The notes: generated by a model from the letters alone, not told the origin. 13,477 nucleotides of DNA from an uncultured Psychrobacillus sp. (GCA_934234185.1 CAKQHO010000094.1:1-13477), one strand, 5' to 3'; positions 1-7,299 are shown, counted from the stretch's first letter. Program-made: numbers and translations.

Positions 1-1
1 A

Positions 2-157
2 AAAGAAACCTCCTTTTCTATTTCAGAAATTGCGCATATGTGTGGGTTTGAGGATGTAAACTATTTTATAAAGGTTTTTAAGCAACAAAACGGAATTACA
101 CCATATAGATACCGTGTGAAATGGAAAAATAGGATGGAAGAGGTAAAAATATACTAG
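2..157 (+). CDS. AraC-family transcriptional regulator, C-terminal end (partial)
   Basis: The reading frame is open from the left edge and ends at TAG 155-157, giving 51 residues. It contains the second helix-turn-helix of the AraC/XylS DNA-binding domain: ISEIAHMCGFEDVNYF, then FKQQNGITPYRYR. This is the usual recognition helix followed by the conserved GxTPxxYR signature. Family knowledge: such proteins bind DNA as two-HTH activators or repressors, with a sensing domain at the N-terminus. That sensing part lies outside the window, so the ligand and targets cannot be named. The tail after the HTH is about 15 residues, normal for the family, so the gene ends naturally here. Confidence 0.88.
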   Translation, partial: KETSFSISEIAHMCGFEDVNYFIKVFKQQNGITPYRYRVKWKNRMEEVKIY

Positions 158-241
158 TAAAATTGATGCAGACATTGGTGGTGAGGTGTGGTATATTTAT
201 ATGAAATATATTAATAAAATAACATAAAAAGGATGTTTTTG

Positions 242-550
242 ATGTCTGTTTCTCGCATATTAAAATGGGTAAGTGGCTCCCTAGAAGCTGTATTAGGTAT
301 TCCGGTTATAGGGGGTACAATTGTTATAAGCTTTTTTTGGGCTCCTTTATTAATCATGTTAGCTTTACATATTGTCACATTGATGATTACGAAAAAAGAA
401 GGAGGCTCTACTACAGGCAGTATTGTCGGTATTGTTACGTCCTGTGTTGCTATCATTCCGATTGTTGGAATGGTGATGCATATCATTACAGCTGTCATAT
501 TAATGATGGATGCCTCTAAGCCGGAGCACAGTGCTCAGGATAATTTATAA
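242..550 (+). CDS. Small hydrophobic membrane protein, unknown function
   Basis: The product is about 102 residues and strongly hydrophobic. There is one membrane stretch near residues 10-45 (GIPVIGGTIVISFFWAPLL and onward, possibly two short helices), a polar loop with KKEGGSTTG, and a second stretch of about 30 residues ending in a charged tail (DASKPEHSAQDNL). An ATG also exists at 233, but the AAAAAGG at 226-232 abuts it. That Shine-Dalgarno sequence is about 8 bases from the ATG at 242, so 242 is preferred. A weak TTGGTG (174-179) and TATATG (198-203) pair with an 18-base gap could be a promoter. The gene has its own terminator and stands alone. It resembles small conserved Bacillus membrane proteins, but I do not recognise a named family. 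Confidence 0.75.
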   Translation: MSVSRILKWVSGSLEAVLGIPVIGGTIVISFFWAPLLIMLALHIVTLMITKKEGGSTTGSIVGIVTSCVAIIPIVGMVMHIITAVILMMDASKPEHSAQDNL

Positions 551-565
551 TCATTAACTAGGTGA

Positions 566-609
566 ACTGTAAAAAAACTCTTGAAAGAGATTTTTTGCAG
601 TTTTTTTTA
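566..609 (+). terminator. Intrinsic terminator of the small membrane protein gene
   Basis: The arms at 566-582 and 585-601 are complementary apart from one A-A mismatch and one G-T wobble. The arms read ACTGTAAAAAAACTCTT and AAGAGATTTTTTGCAGT. Eight T follow at 601-608. The hairpin starts 15 bases after the stop codon and insulates the next gene. Confidence 0.85.
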
Positions 610-688
610 TCTTTAGATTTGCTATGTTATGGTAATATTCAACAAAATAAAAATTACGCTAAGTGATAACTAGTAGGGAGGGCTGTAC

Positions 689-1447
689 ATGAGACATACA
701 GTAGGAACCGAGGAAGCGATTCAAAGGTGGGATGCCTTTGCCGATACATATTCTAAAAATCATACGGAAAATGGCGACATTCATAAAGAAGTCTTTTTAA
801 ATCCGACTTTGCTGTCGCTACTGGAAAATATAAAAGGTAAGAAGATTTTAGATGCAGGGTGCGGGGAAGGGTATCTAAGCAGGATTCTATCAAAGTCAGG
901 AGCTGAAGTCACTGCAGTGGACTATTCATCTAGAATGATAGAGATTGCTCGAGAAAGAACGAAAATAGATTTGTTGATAGATTATAGACATGGAAATTGT
1001 GAGGATTTAAATTTTTTGGAAAATGAAAGCTTTGATGTAATCGTATCGAATATGGTTATACATGATCTTGCGGATTATGAAAAGGCTTTTTCAGAAATGT
1101 ATCGATTATTGGTGAACGGTGGAACATTCATTTTCTCTATTTTGCATCCTTGTTTTATTACGCCGGGCAGTGGATGGGAGAAAACGGCAAGCGGTGAAAA
1201 GCTACACTGGAACGTGGATAACTATTTTTATGAGGGGGCATATGAACAACCAGGCATGGGAGATAAAAAGAAAATATTTTTCTTTCACCGAACGTTAACG
1301 AGTTATATAAATTCGTTGGTCAACACTGGTTTTGTATTAGAAGGTATTGTGGAGCCGAAGCCTTCAGAAGAAATGTTACAAAAGTATCCTTCCTTTAAGG
1401 AAGATGAGCGATGTGCTGATTTCATCGTGTTTAAGCTAAGAAAATAG
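689..1447 (+). CDS. Class I SAM-dependent methyltransferase
   Basis: The protein is 252 residues. Motif I, ILDAGCGEG (53-61), is the glycine-rich SAM-binding loop. The acidic residue ending strand beta-2 is D78 in AVDYSSRMI and should bind the ribose hydroxyls. GNCEDLNF (102-109) matches the adenine-binding acidic motif. FDVIVSNMVIHDL (115-127) is the motif IV region, and RLLVNGGTFIFSILHP (139-154) is the post-motif strand. This is the Methyltransf_11/UbiE-like fold and length. The variable C-terminal part (155-252), which sets the acceptor, gives no clear clue, so the substrate is unknown. AGGGAGG at 675-681 lies 7 bases before the ATG and fixes the start. The gene follows a terminator and appears to be a single transcription unit. 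Confidence 0.9.
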   Translation: MRHTVGTEEAIQRWDAFADTYSKNHTENGDIHKEVFLNPTLLSLLENIKGKKILDAGCGEGYLSRILSKSGAEVTAVDYSSRMIEIARERTKIDLLIDYRHGNCEDLNFLENESFDVIVSNMVIHDLADYEKAFSEMYRLLVNGGTFIFSILHPCFITPGSGWEKTASGEKLHWNVDNYFYEGAYEQPGMGDKKKIFFFHRTLTSYINSLVNTGFVLEGIVEPKPSEEMLQKYPSFKEDERCADFIVFKLRK

Positions 1448-1612
1448 AGCGTCGTTTTAGGGACTGGCTATTATCTAGCTCCGATTCCTTCTCAGGATAA
1501 AATGATTAAAAGTTGTTTTTATAGATAATTCTTTATATGGATAAAGGAGTAGTAGTTAATAACTGAATTATTGAATTTGAGCATATTTTTGCGAGTCAGC
1601 ATTTTATAATGA

Positions 1613-1641
1613 TTGAAATTCTTGTATTCTATTCTTGATAT
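1613..1641 (+). promoter_or_regulatory. Possible SigA-type promoter of the carbonic anhydrase gene
   Basis: TTGAAA at 1613-1618 and TGATAT at 1636-1641 are separated by exactly 17 bases. The predicted transcription start would be near 1648, at or just inside the Shine-Dalgarno sequence, leaving almost no leader, which weakens the call. A perfect TATAAT at 1605-1610 has no acceptable -35 box at 16-18 bases. Confidence 0.35.
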
Positions 1642-1647
1642 AGAGAG

Positions 1648-1668
1648 AAGGAGGTCTTTATGAAGTGA
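1648..1668 (+). promoter_or_regulatory. Translation start region with out-of-frame ATG (mini-ORF ATG AAG TGA)
   Basis: A full AAGGAGG (1648-1654) is followed after 5 bases by ATG at 1660. That ATG reads only two codons before TGA (1666-1668). The carbonic anhydrase frame starts at the overlapping GTG 1665-1667, 10 bases from the Shine-Dalgarno. TGAAG occurs twice in a row (1661-1665 and 1666-1670). Removing one copy restores ATG AAG AAA ATC in frame at ideal spacing. The arrangement therefore looks like a 5-bp tandem duplication rescued by GTG, possibly by coupled re-initiation. Confidence 0.7.
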
Positions 1669-2471
1669 AGAAAATCGCATATCTATTTTTAGTTGTACTT
1701 GTAAACTTGGCACTTGCTGCCTGCTCAGAACAAACAATGGAAAATACTGGATTAAACGAAGAAGAAGAAAAAACGACTAATACAGAACATGATTGGTCCT
1801 ATGATGAAGTAACAGGGCCAGAATACTGGGGAGAACTAGATCCTGGAAACTCGGCATGTGCTAATGGAAGTGAACAATCACCAATTAATCTTGAATTTTC
1901 ACAAGTAAAAGAAGAGAAGATATTAAAAGAAATGCAAGTCTATTATGAACCCACAACCTTTACCCTATTAAACAACGGACATACAGTACAGGCTAATGCC
2001 ACATCGGAAAGCAATCGTATTATCGTTGAAGGGAATGAGTATAAGCTTGCTCAATTTCACTTCCATACTCCTAGTGAGCATCAGTTTAATGGTCAACATT
2101 ATGACATGGAAATGCATTTAGTACATAATGATGGGAATGGGAATTACGCCGTTCTTGGAGTGATGATTCAAGAAGGAAGGGAAAATGAAATACTCGCATC
2201 TCTTTGGGATGTATTGCCAAGGGAAGAAACTAAAAAGAATCTCTCGGAAGAATATTCGATTGACTTAGAAGCCCTACTACCAGAAAATCAATTGTCATTC
2301 CATTATGCCGGTTCATTAACCACACCTCCTTGTACAGAAGAAGTAAAATGGATTGTTTTTGAACAGCCGATTGAAATGTCAAAAAAGCAAATACAAGCTT
2401 TTCAGCAAATCTTCTCTGATAATCATCGACCTGTACAACCTCTAAATGAACGGGAAATTAACAAAGGCTAG
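1665..2471 (+). CDS. Alpha-class carbonic anhydrase, secreted lipoprotein
   Basis: The enzyme interconverts CO2 and bicarbonate and is predicted to sit on the outer face of the membrane. The 268-residue product starts MKKIAYLFLVVLVNLALAAC, a lipoprotein signal peptide with lipobox LAAC and acylated Cys20, followed by an acidic linker (21-50). Zinc ligands are His132 and His134 (QFHFHTPSEH) and His151 (EMHLVH). Glu138 and Thr219 (SLTTPPC) form the gate for zinc-bound hydroxide. His106 (LNNGH) matches the proton-shuttle histidine. Cys65 and Cys223 match the conserved disulfide of bacterial alpha enzymes. All catalytic residues are present and the length is typical, so activity is expected. The start is GTG, because the ATG at 1660 is out of frame. 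The gene appears monocistronic, and no U-tailed terminator was seen before the next gene. Confidence 0.95.
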   Translation: MKKIAYLFLVVLVNLALAACSEQTMENTGLNEEEEKTTNTEHDWSYDEVTGPEYWGELDPGNSACANGSEQSPINLEFSQVKEEKILKEMQVYYEPTTFTLLNNGHTVQANATSESNRIIVEGNEYKLAQFHFHTPSEHQFNGQHYDMEMHLVHNDGNGNYAVLGVMIQEGRENEILASLWDVLPREETKKNLSEEYSIDLEALLPENQLSFHYAGSLTTPPCTEEVKWIVFEQPIEMSKKQIQAFQQIFSDNHRPVQPLNEREINKG

Positions 2472-2667
2472 CTATTTCCAAGGGTACAGGAATCCGTTCT
2501 ATAATAGGCAATTTTTTAATGTACGGATCTATTCTCAGGTTGGAAGATTGGTCTTGTATACGGGATATTACTGAGAAAGCATGTTCATTGGTTCAAAGAA
2601 AGTAGGAATTTTCTTGGATGGATATACCATATGCTAGTAAATCACAATTAAACGATAGGAGTGGGGA

Positions 2668-3384
2668 ATGGAAGGAAGTAAAGGCTGGTGGGATGATGGA
2701 TATATACTTGTAAGTGTTATTTATCTTGCCTACATAGCTCTATCACTTATTGGAATTGCCGTGGGGTTTCAAGCATCGGAAAGTGTATACCTTGTGTTAA
2801 TATTTTCTATCATTCCAGTATTGCTAGTAATCGTTATGTATTTAATTTGGAAACGGGAATGGAAGCAATTTGGTTTTCATTTATCTATTTCGAATACGGA
2901 CTTTTTGTTGTACATGCCATTGCTTATGCTGTTACTTATCGTAGGTTGGGATGGGTTTTATGCTCTTGAGGTAGAGATGGTGCTTTTTTATGGAATTTAC
3001 GCCATTCTTACTGGGTTTATTCAAGAAACGTTTTTTCGATCTATTCTCATCAAGCAATTGGAGGAAAAGGGGACACTGATTGCCGTATTGATACCAAGCT
3101 TTCTTTATACCTTTGTCCTTTGGTTTCAGTTTTATGGAGGTCAGGGTTTCTTTCCAGTCTTTCAGCTGGTAATGCTTTCTTTTCTTTTTGCGGTGGTTAT
3201 GTCACAGGTTTTTCTGTTAACGAGAAATATTATTCCCTTAATCATTTTTCACTGTTTTTTCAGCTTTTTTCAGTTTATTTCCAAAGAGATGAACATGATT
3301 TTGACTGTAGTTTATCTTTTATATCTGATTCTATTAATCGTTTTCTATTACTACGTTTTGAAGAACAGAAAGGAGAAACTCTAA
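2668..3384 (+). CDS. CPBP-family (CAAX protease-like) membrane protein with altered active site
   Basis: The protein is 238 residues with about seven or eight membrane helices, for example 12-33, 40-61, 78-98, 104-119, 136-153, 160-184, 187-203 and 208-230. Residues 113-131 (ILTGFIQETFFRSILIKQL) occupy the place of CPBP motif 1, EExxxR; here it reads QETFFR, so the first Glu is Gln119. The second motif, normally FxxxH, is around SFLYTFVLW (144-152) with no histidine. The third, normally HxxxN, is HCFFS (195-199), with the histidine kept and the Asn replaced by Ser. Family members are intramembrane glutamate proteases involved in prenyl-protein processing or bacteriocin self-immunity. This one may be inactive or act as a binding or immunity protein, which is inference. 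AGGAG at 2657-2661 supports the start. Confidence 0.72.
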   Translation: MEGSKGWWDDGYILVSVIYLAYIALSLIGIAVGFQASESVYLVLIFSIIPVLLVIVMYLIWKREWKQFGFHLSISNTDFLLYMPLLMLLLIVGWDGFYALEVEMVLFYGIYAILTGFIQETFFRSILIKQLEEKGTLIAVLIPSFLYTFVLWFQFYGGQGFFPVFQLVMLSFLFAVVMSQVFLLTRNIIPLIIFHCFFSFFQFISKEMNMILTVVYLLYLILLIVFYYYVLKNRKEKL

Positions 3385-3407
3385 TATAACCAGAGTTTCT
3401 CCTTTCT
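3367..3407 (+). terminator. 16-bp perfect hairpin across the stop codon, possible terminator without U-tract
   Basis: AGAAAGGAGAAACTCT (3367-3382) and its exact reverse complement at 3392-3407 enclose a 9-base loop. The left arm covers the last codons and start of the stop of the preceding gene. No T-run follows (TGTAAGAAAAG), so it may protect the mRNA 3' end rather than terminate as a classic intrinsic terminator. Confidence 0.55.
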
Positions 3408-3443
3408 TGTAAGAAAAGAAATGTATAATTTCTCAGCAATTAT

Positions 3444-3583
3444 GTCCAGCCCTTGCCCCTCAAGGCCCAACAGGATGTTGGTCAGGAAAACGTTGTCACA
3501 CGATGTGACGTTCTTTGTTTTCCTTCCATGCTTACGTTCCCCATTTGCTTATCGGAGCAGAGATAGGCGCTTACGCTTTTCTT
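3444..3583 (+). repeat. Structured intergenic repeat, copy 1 of 4
   Basis: The copy runs from GTCCAGC (3444) to CTTACGCTTTTCTT (ending at 3583). Landmarks shared with copies 2 and 4 are CCAACAGGATG, the hairpin AGGAAAAC...GTTTTCCT (3484-3491 / 3517-3524) enclosing GTCACA-CGA-TGTGAC, TTCCNTGCTTACGTTCCCCATTTGCTT, and GGCGCTTACGCTTTTCTT. The 20 bases to its left (3424-3443, TATAATTTCTCAGCAATTAT) are also shared with copy 4. The ends resemble a repeat family I recall from Bacillaceae genomes, written on the other strand as GAAAAGCGNAAGCGCC to CTGGAGCTGGAC. That match is from memory and was not searched. Confidence 0.85.
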
Positions 3584-3586
3584 ATT

Positions 3587-3731
3587 GTCCAGCTTCAGCG
3601 CCTTACCCATCGAGGGCCAACAGGATGGTGGTCAGGAAAACGGTGTCACACGATGTGACGTTCTTCCGTTTTCCTTCCGTGCTTACGTTCCCCATTTGCT
3701 TGTCGGAGCAGAGATAGGCGCTTACGCTTTT
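3587..3731 (+). repeat. Structured intergenic repeat, copy 2 of 4
   Basis: This is a direct tandem copy beginning 3 bases after copy 1. The left end reads GTCCAGCTTCAGCGCC, and its AGCGCC is complementary to the GGCGCT near the right end. The central hairpin is AGGAAAACGG / CCGTTTTCCT (3634-3643 / 3666-3675), one base pair longer than in copy 4 and made by changes on both arms. The CCAACAGGATGTTGG mini-hairpin seen in copies 1 and 4 is altered to CCAACAGGATGGTGG. Confidence 0.85.
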
Positions 3732-3737
3732 ATTGTT

Positions 3738-3852
3738 GTCCAGCTTCAGCCCTTGCCCCTCAAGGTCAAATGTGGCCCAGCTGTGGTGGCGAAGCCTCCT
3801 CGCTGTTCCCCATTTGCTTGTCGGAGCAGAGATAGGCGCTTACGCTTTTCTT
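3738..3852 (+). repeat. Structured intergenic repeat, copy 3 of 4, with a different centre
   Basis: The ends match the other copies: GTCCAGCTTCAGCCCTTGCC at the left, and CCCCATTTGCTTGTCGGAGC plus GGCGCTTACGCTTTTCTT at the right. The 41-base GTCAC hairpin module is absent. In its place is a shorter GC-rich segment (about 3765-3806) containing CAGCTGTGGTGGCGAAGCC. The copy ends one base before the TAA (3854-3856, complement) of the tldE-like gene. Confidence 0.8.
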
Positions 3853-3853
3853 G

Positions 3854-5197
3854 TTATTCTACAGTTACGGATAGGCCTTCTACTAATAGGGAAGGGGAAC
3901 CTACTCCGTAAAATGAAAATTCAAGGTCGGAAGCTGTAGCCTTCACGTTTTTCATATAATCAAAGAAGTTTCCAGCAATCGTCATTTGTTTTATTGGAAA
4001 GCTGACTTTACCGTCTTCAATATAAAAACCTGTTGCTGCTACAGAAAAATCTCCTGAAATTGTATTAGTTCCAGAATGTAAGCCGGACAAGCCAGTAATT
4101 AAGATGCCTTTCGTCAATCCCTGTATTAGCTGTTCCAGTGATTTTTCACTAGGAGCTACATAGAGATTTTGAGGAGCGATACTCAATGTACTTTTATAAG
4201 AAGGCTTTTGAGCATGCCCAGTAGTTTCGCAGCCTTCTACCTTGGCTGTCTTTCTGTTATGGAAAAGTATTTTTAGTTTGCCATCCTCAATAACGGAGTG
4301 ATTTTTAGTTGCCACACCTTCTCCATCAAAGGTAGATCCCCCAAATGCCAGAGGGTGGAAAGGATCGTCAATCAACGTGAATGCTTCTGAAGCAATGATT
4401 TCTCCAACTTTTCCTTTTAGCAGGGATTGGTCCTTTTGCGTGTTTTCCGCAGAAAAGATTTCACTATACACTGCTAGCAGAGGAGCAGAAGCATCCTTGC
4501 GCAGTATGATTGGATACTTCCCTGATGGGACAGACTGCTCTCCTAAATAGGAAAGTGCCTCTTCTGCAATCTCTTTTGCTAGCTTATCTGCATCCATCAC
4601 TGCAGAATCACGCGTTATCTTAACCACACTTCCAGTCTTTGTTTCTTCTCCGTCTCTTACGACAGCGGAAACATGCAGACCGATTCCATTTAATTTATCG
4701 TCTAAAGCAAGTCCTTTGCTATTAGCAAGCTGGCGTTCCTGTAATTGGCTTTGAAGCATACAATAATCTAGAGTTATGATTCTTGGATCGTATGAGAGAA
4801 TATTTTTCTCTAATTTTTTTAGAAAATCAATATAGGTGGAGATTTCTATGTTCTCTAGCTCCTCATTCACGTAGGAGTGCGTCGTATAACTGCTGCTACC
4901 CTCGAAAATAGTGGTGCCATCATCCTCATCCAGTACCTCAGCGTTTGCTGCTGCCTGTTCAATTAGATAACTAACTGACTCCTCATCTAGTTTTTCTGTA
5001 TAGGAATATCCCATCTTTCCGTTGTACAAGCCACGAAAACCTAATCCAGCCTCTTCAGAGGTTTCATAGTGATCAATTTCTCCTTCAAAAATACTACATC
5101 TAAAAAGTTCTGCCTTTTGGTAATAAACCTCAGCTTCTGAAAAACCAGCCTCTTTAGCCTTTGTTAAAAGCTCCTCTTGATAAGCCGCTAAATTCAT
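3854..5197 (-). CDS. pmbA: TldE/PmbA-family subunit of the TldD/TldE peptidase
   Basis: This 447-residue protein is the non-catalytic partner of the TldD/TldE metallopeptidase. In E. coli the pair trims leader peptides (microcin B17), acts on the CcdA antitoxin, and degrades unfolded peptides inside its central cavity. Family features are STFDGEGVATK (288-298), the C-terminal GLHSGTNTISGDFS (372-385) and IAGNFF (407-412). The place where TldD has HExxxH carries SEIFSA (245-250), with no metal-binding histidines, as expected for TldE. The ATG at 5197 overlaps the tldD stop codon by one base (TAATG), and AAAGGGGG lies just upstream, so the two are translated together in near-equal amounts. The stop codon directly abuts repeat copy 3. 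No RiPP precursor was seen nearby. Confidence 0.93.
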   Translation of the reverse strand: MNLAAYQEELLTKAKEAGFSEAEVYYQKAELFRCSIFEGEIDHYETSEEAGLGFRGLYNGKMGYSYTEKLDEESVSYLIEQAAANAEVLDEDDGTTIFEGSSSYTTHSYVNEELENIEISTYIDFLKKLEKNILSYDPRIITLDYCMLQSQLQERQLANSKGLALDDKLNGIGLHVSAVVRDGEETKTGSVVKITRDSAVMDADKLAKEIAEEALSYLGEQSVPSGKYPIILRKDASAPLLAVYSEIFSAENTQKDQSLLKGKVGEIIASEAFTLIDDPFHPLAFGGSTFDGEGVATKNHSVIEDGKLKILFHNRKTAKVEGCETTGHAQKPSYKSTLSIAPQNLYVAPSEKSLEQLIQGLTKGILITGLSGLHSGTNTISGDFSVAATGFYIEDGKVSFPIKQMTIAGNFFDYMKNVKATASDLEFSFYGVGSPSLLVEGLSVTVE

Positions 5198-6588
5198 TAT
5201 GCTTCCCCCTTTGTTCCGCCAACAGTGATTTCACTAACTCGAATCATCGGCTGTCCAACGTTTACTGGAAGACTTCCACTAATGGAGCCGCACATTCCTG
5301 CACCATGCCCCAAGTTGTTGCCAACGCGGTCAACCAGCTGTAACGTCTTAGCCCCATTTCCAATTAAGGTAGCCCCTCTAACTGGACGATCAATCTTCCC
5401 GTTTTTCACGATATATGCTTCCATAACAGCAAAGTTATAGTCGGCTGTCGATGGATTCACTTGTCCGCCGCCCATATATTTTGCGTAAATTCCATACTCA
5501 GTATCTGCGATGATATCCTCTGGCTTGGATTTGCCTGGAGCTATATACGTGTTGGTCATCCTCGATGTAGGATTGAAGCGATAAGATTCTCTACGGGAAG
5601 AACCTGTAGGGTCAGTGTTCATCCGACGAGCATTGAATTTATCGACTAGATATCCTTTCAAAATTCCATTCTCTATTAATATATTTTTACGAGTTTTTTC
5701 TCCTTCATCATCTACATTTAGAGAGCCCCATTCATTTGGCAGTGTACCATCATCAATATAGGTCACAATGTCCGGTGCTACCTTTTCTCCAATCTTATTT
5801 GCAAATACTGAATTATTCTTCGCTACTGATGTTGCCTCTAATCCATGACCGCATGCTTCATGGAAGATTACGCCTCCAAATTCATTGTCAATAATGACAG
5901 GGAACTTGCCGCTAGGACATTCATCTGCACCGAGCATCGTAACAGCGATGCGAGAAGCCTCGCCAGCATAATGATTTAGATCAAGATTTTCAGTGAATTC
6001 GAAGCCAGCATGAGCACCTGGACCATAGAAGCCCGTTTGCAATTCATTGCCATCTGAAGCAGTAGATTGAATGGTCAGCCTACTATAAACCCTTGTATCC
6101 TCGACAAACTTACCCTCAGAATTAGCAATTAATACATTTTGCTCTATATCCAAATAGCCAACACCAACTTGATTAATACGAGCATCATATTCTCTTGCAA
6201 TCGCATCAGCTTTACGCATAACATCTACTTTTCTACTGTGAGAAACAAATCGTGGCATTTGCCCGATTGTGTGGATTGGTGTAATTATTTCCCGTTGAAG
6301 CGGGTGGATTATACCACTTTTTCCTGCTTTAATCGCTTGAGCAGCTTTAAGCGCAGCTTTTAATAATCCTTCTTCTGTGAAATCATTAGTGTACGTGTAA
6401 ATGCTTTGCAAGCCCGAAAAGATTCGAATGCCTATTCCGAAATCTCTTCCCGAGTTGCTTTTCTCTATTTTTCCACTTTGCAAGCTCAGACGGTTACTAT
6501 ATTTATCTTCTATGAATACCTCTGAAAAATCACCGCCGGTAGAGAGTGCGGCTTCTAATACATTTTCTATAATTGATTGTTTAATCAT
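5197..6588 (-). CDS. tldD: TldD metallopeptidase, catalytic subunit
   Basis: The protein is 463 residues, typical for TldD. The zinc motif HEACGH is at 243-248 in VIFHEACGHGLEAT: His243 and His248 bind metal and Glu244 activates water. A third ligand is the cysteine of GHGAGMCGSISG (Cys433), matching the conserved C-terminal GMCG loop. The C-terminus (VNVGQPMIRVSEITVGG) is the family ending. In the known enzyme, one TldD and one TldE form a heterodimer that threads extended peptides through a narrow tunnel. TAAAGGGGGAAAG lies upstream of the ATG at 6588. It is the first gene of a two-gene operon. A TATAAT at 6615-6610 (minus strand) is a possible -10 box but has no good -35. A cre-like site about 95 bases upstream could give carbon control. 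Confidence 0.96.
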   Translation of the reverse strand: MIKQSIIENVLEAALSTGGDFSEVFIEDKYSNRLSLQSGKIEKSNSGRDFGIGIRIFSGLQSIYTYTNDFTEEGLLKAALKAAQAIKAGKSGIIHPLQREIITPIHTIGQMPRFVSHSRKVDVMRKADAIAREYDARINQVGVGYLDIEQNVLIANSEGKFVEDTRVYSRLTIQSTASDGNELQTGFYGPGAHAGFEFTENLDLNHYAGEASRIAVTMLGADECPSGKFPVIIDNEFGGVIFHEACGHGLEATSVAKNNSVFANKIGEKVAPDIVTYIDDGTLPNEWGSLNVDDEGEKTRKNILIENGILKGYLVDKFNARRMNTDPTGSSRRESYRFNPTSRMTNTYIAPGKSKPEDIIADTEYGIYAKYMGGGQVNPSTADYNFAVMEAYIVKNGKIDRPVRGATLIGNGAKTLQLVDRVGNNLGHGAGMCGSISGSLPVNVGQPMIRVSEITVGGTKGEA

Positions 6589-6681
6589 TTTCTTTCCCCC
6601 TTTAATAGAATTATAGCGGAAAATTTATATGAATAAATAGTATTTTTAGATAATTTTGATTTTGTTTTCATGAATCTGAAA

Positions 6682-6695
6682 AGTAAACGTTTTCA
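6682..6695. promoter_or_regulatory. cre-like site (CcpA binding)
   Basis: AGTAAACGTTTTCA matches 13 of 14 positions of the cre consensus TGWAANCGNTNWCA; only the first base differs. It is nearly palindromic and lies in the divergent region about 95 bases from tldD and about 100 from psiE. At that distance from psiE it would sit upstream of the likely promoter (TATAAT 6751-6756). Which gene it controls, if any, is unknown. Confidence 0.45.
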
Positions 6696-6796
6696 CAGAA
6701 AATTTAGAATTTTTACACTTAATTTCTGGATTTTTTAGAAGTTCATCGCATATAATTATTTCTTAATACTATCGTTCAATAGAAATGGGGGAGTTA

Positions 6797-7258
6797 ATGA
6801 AGGGATTAAAGAATCGTAAAGTGGCCATATTGTCTATCATTCCAAAAATGCTTCAGATTGTGTTAAATAGTTGCCTGATTCTCTTAGCGGTTATTTTATC
6901 TTTTCTCTTAGCGAGAGAGCTAGTAGAGTTTGTGCAGATACTAGTTACAGAGGGCAGCGGAGATTATAAAAAGTTCCTTGCTAATATCCTAATCTTCTTT
7001 TTATATTTTGAATTTATAACCATGATAGTGAAATATTTTAAAGAAGATTATCATTTTCCTTTACGATACTTTTTATATGTAGGGATAACTGCGATGATTA
7101 GACAAATCATAGTGGAGCATGAGCATCCACTAGATACACTGTTATATGCTTTTGTTATTTTGATATTAATCATTGGTTATTTCATCATGAATTACACGCC
7201 TCTCGAGAGACCGAACAAACCAGTACTTGGACCGGTAGGGAAGAGGGAGGCCAGCTAG
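6797..7258 (+). CDS. psiE: PsiE-family phosphate-starvation-inducible membrane protein
   Basis: The product is 153 residues from the ATG at 6797. GGGGGAG (6787-6793) sits 3 bases before it, a rather tight spacing. An in-frame ATG at 6785 adds MGEL but has no Shine-Dalgarno, so the choice is not certain. Four membrane segments are visible: about 15-38, 58-76, 87-101 and 115-134. The PsiE hallmark HFPLRYFLYVGITAMIRQII spans the cytoplasmic turn and third helix. In E. coli psiE is induced by phosphate starvation and repressed by cAMP-CRP; its molecular role is unknown. A TATAAT at 6751-6756 is a likely -10 box, with a poor -35. No Pho box was recognised. A terminator follows the stop. Confidence 0.92.
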   Translation: MKGLKNRKVAILSIIPKMLQIVLNSCLILLAVILSFLLARELVEFVQILVTEGSGDYKKFLANILIFFLYFEFITMIVKYFKEDYHFPLRYFLYVGITAMIRQIIVEHEHPLDTLLYAFVILILIIGYFIMNYTPLERPNKPVLGPVGKREAS

Positions 7259-7299
7259 TGTTCTCGGATAAATAGTGTTTTAGCCTATCTAAAAAAAGA

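Noticed and set aside
1519..1737. Minus-strand open frame across the carbonic anhydrase upstream region
   Set aside because: It overlaps the SD and start of a certain gene, has biased AT-rich composition and no family features.
3444..3852. CRISPR-like array
   Set aside because: Units are 115-145 bp with only 3-6 bases between them, and there are no spacers of uniform size and no cas genes.
3421..3939. Three overlapping plus-strand open frames
   Set aside because: They are built from the repeat copies, so their similar peptides simply reflect the DNA repeats; no ribosome binding site or protein family supports them.
5161..6616. Several plus-strand frames opposite tldD and tldE
   Set aside because: They lie antisense to genes with firm family motifs, lack ribosome binding sites and show no recognisable domains.
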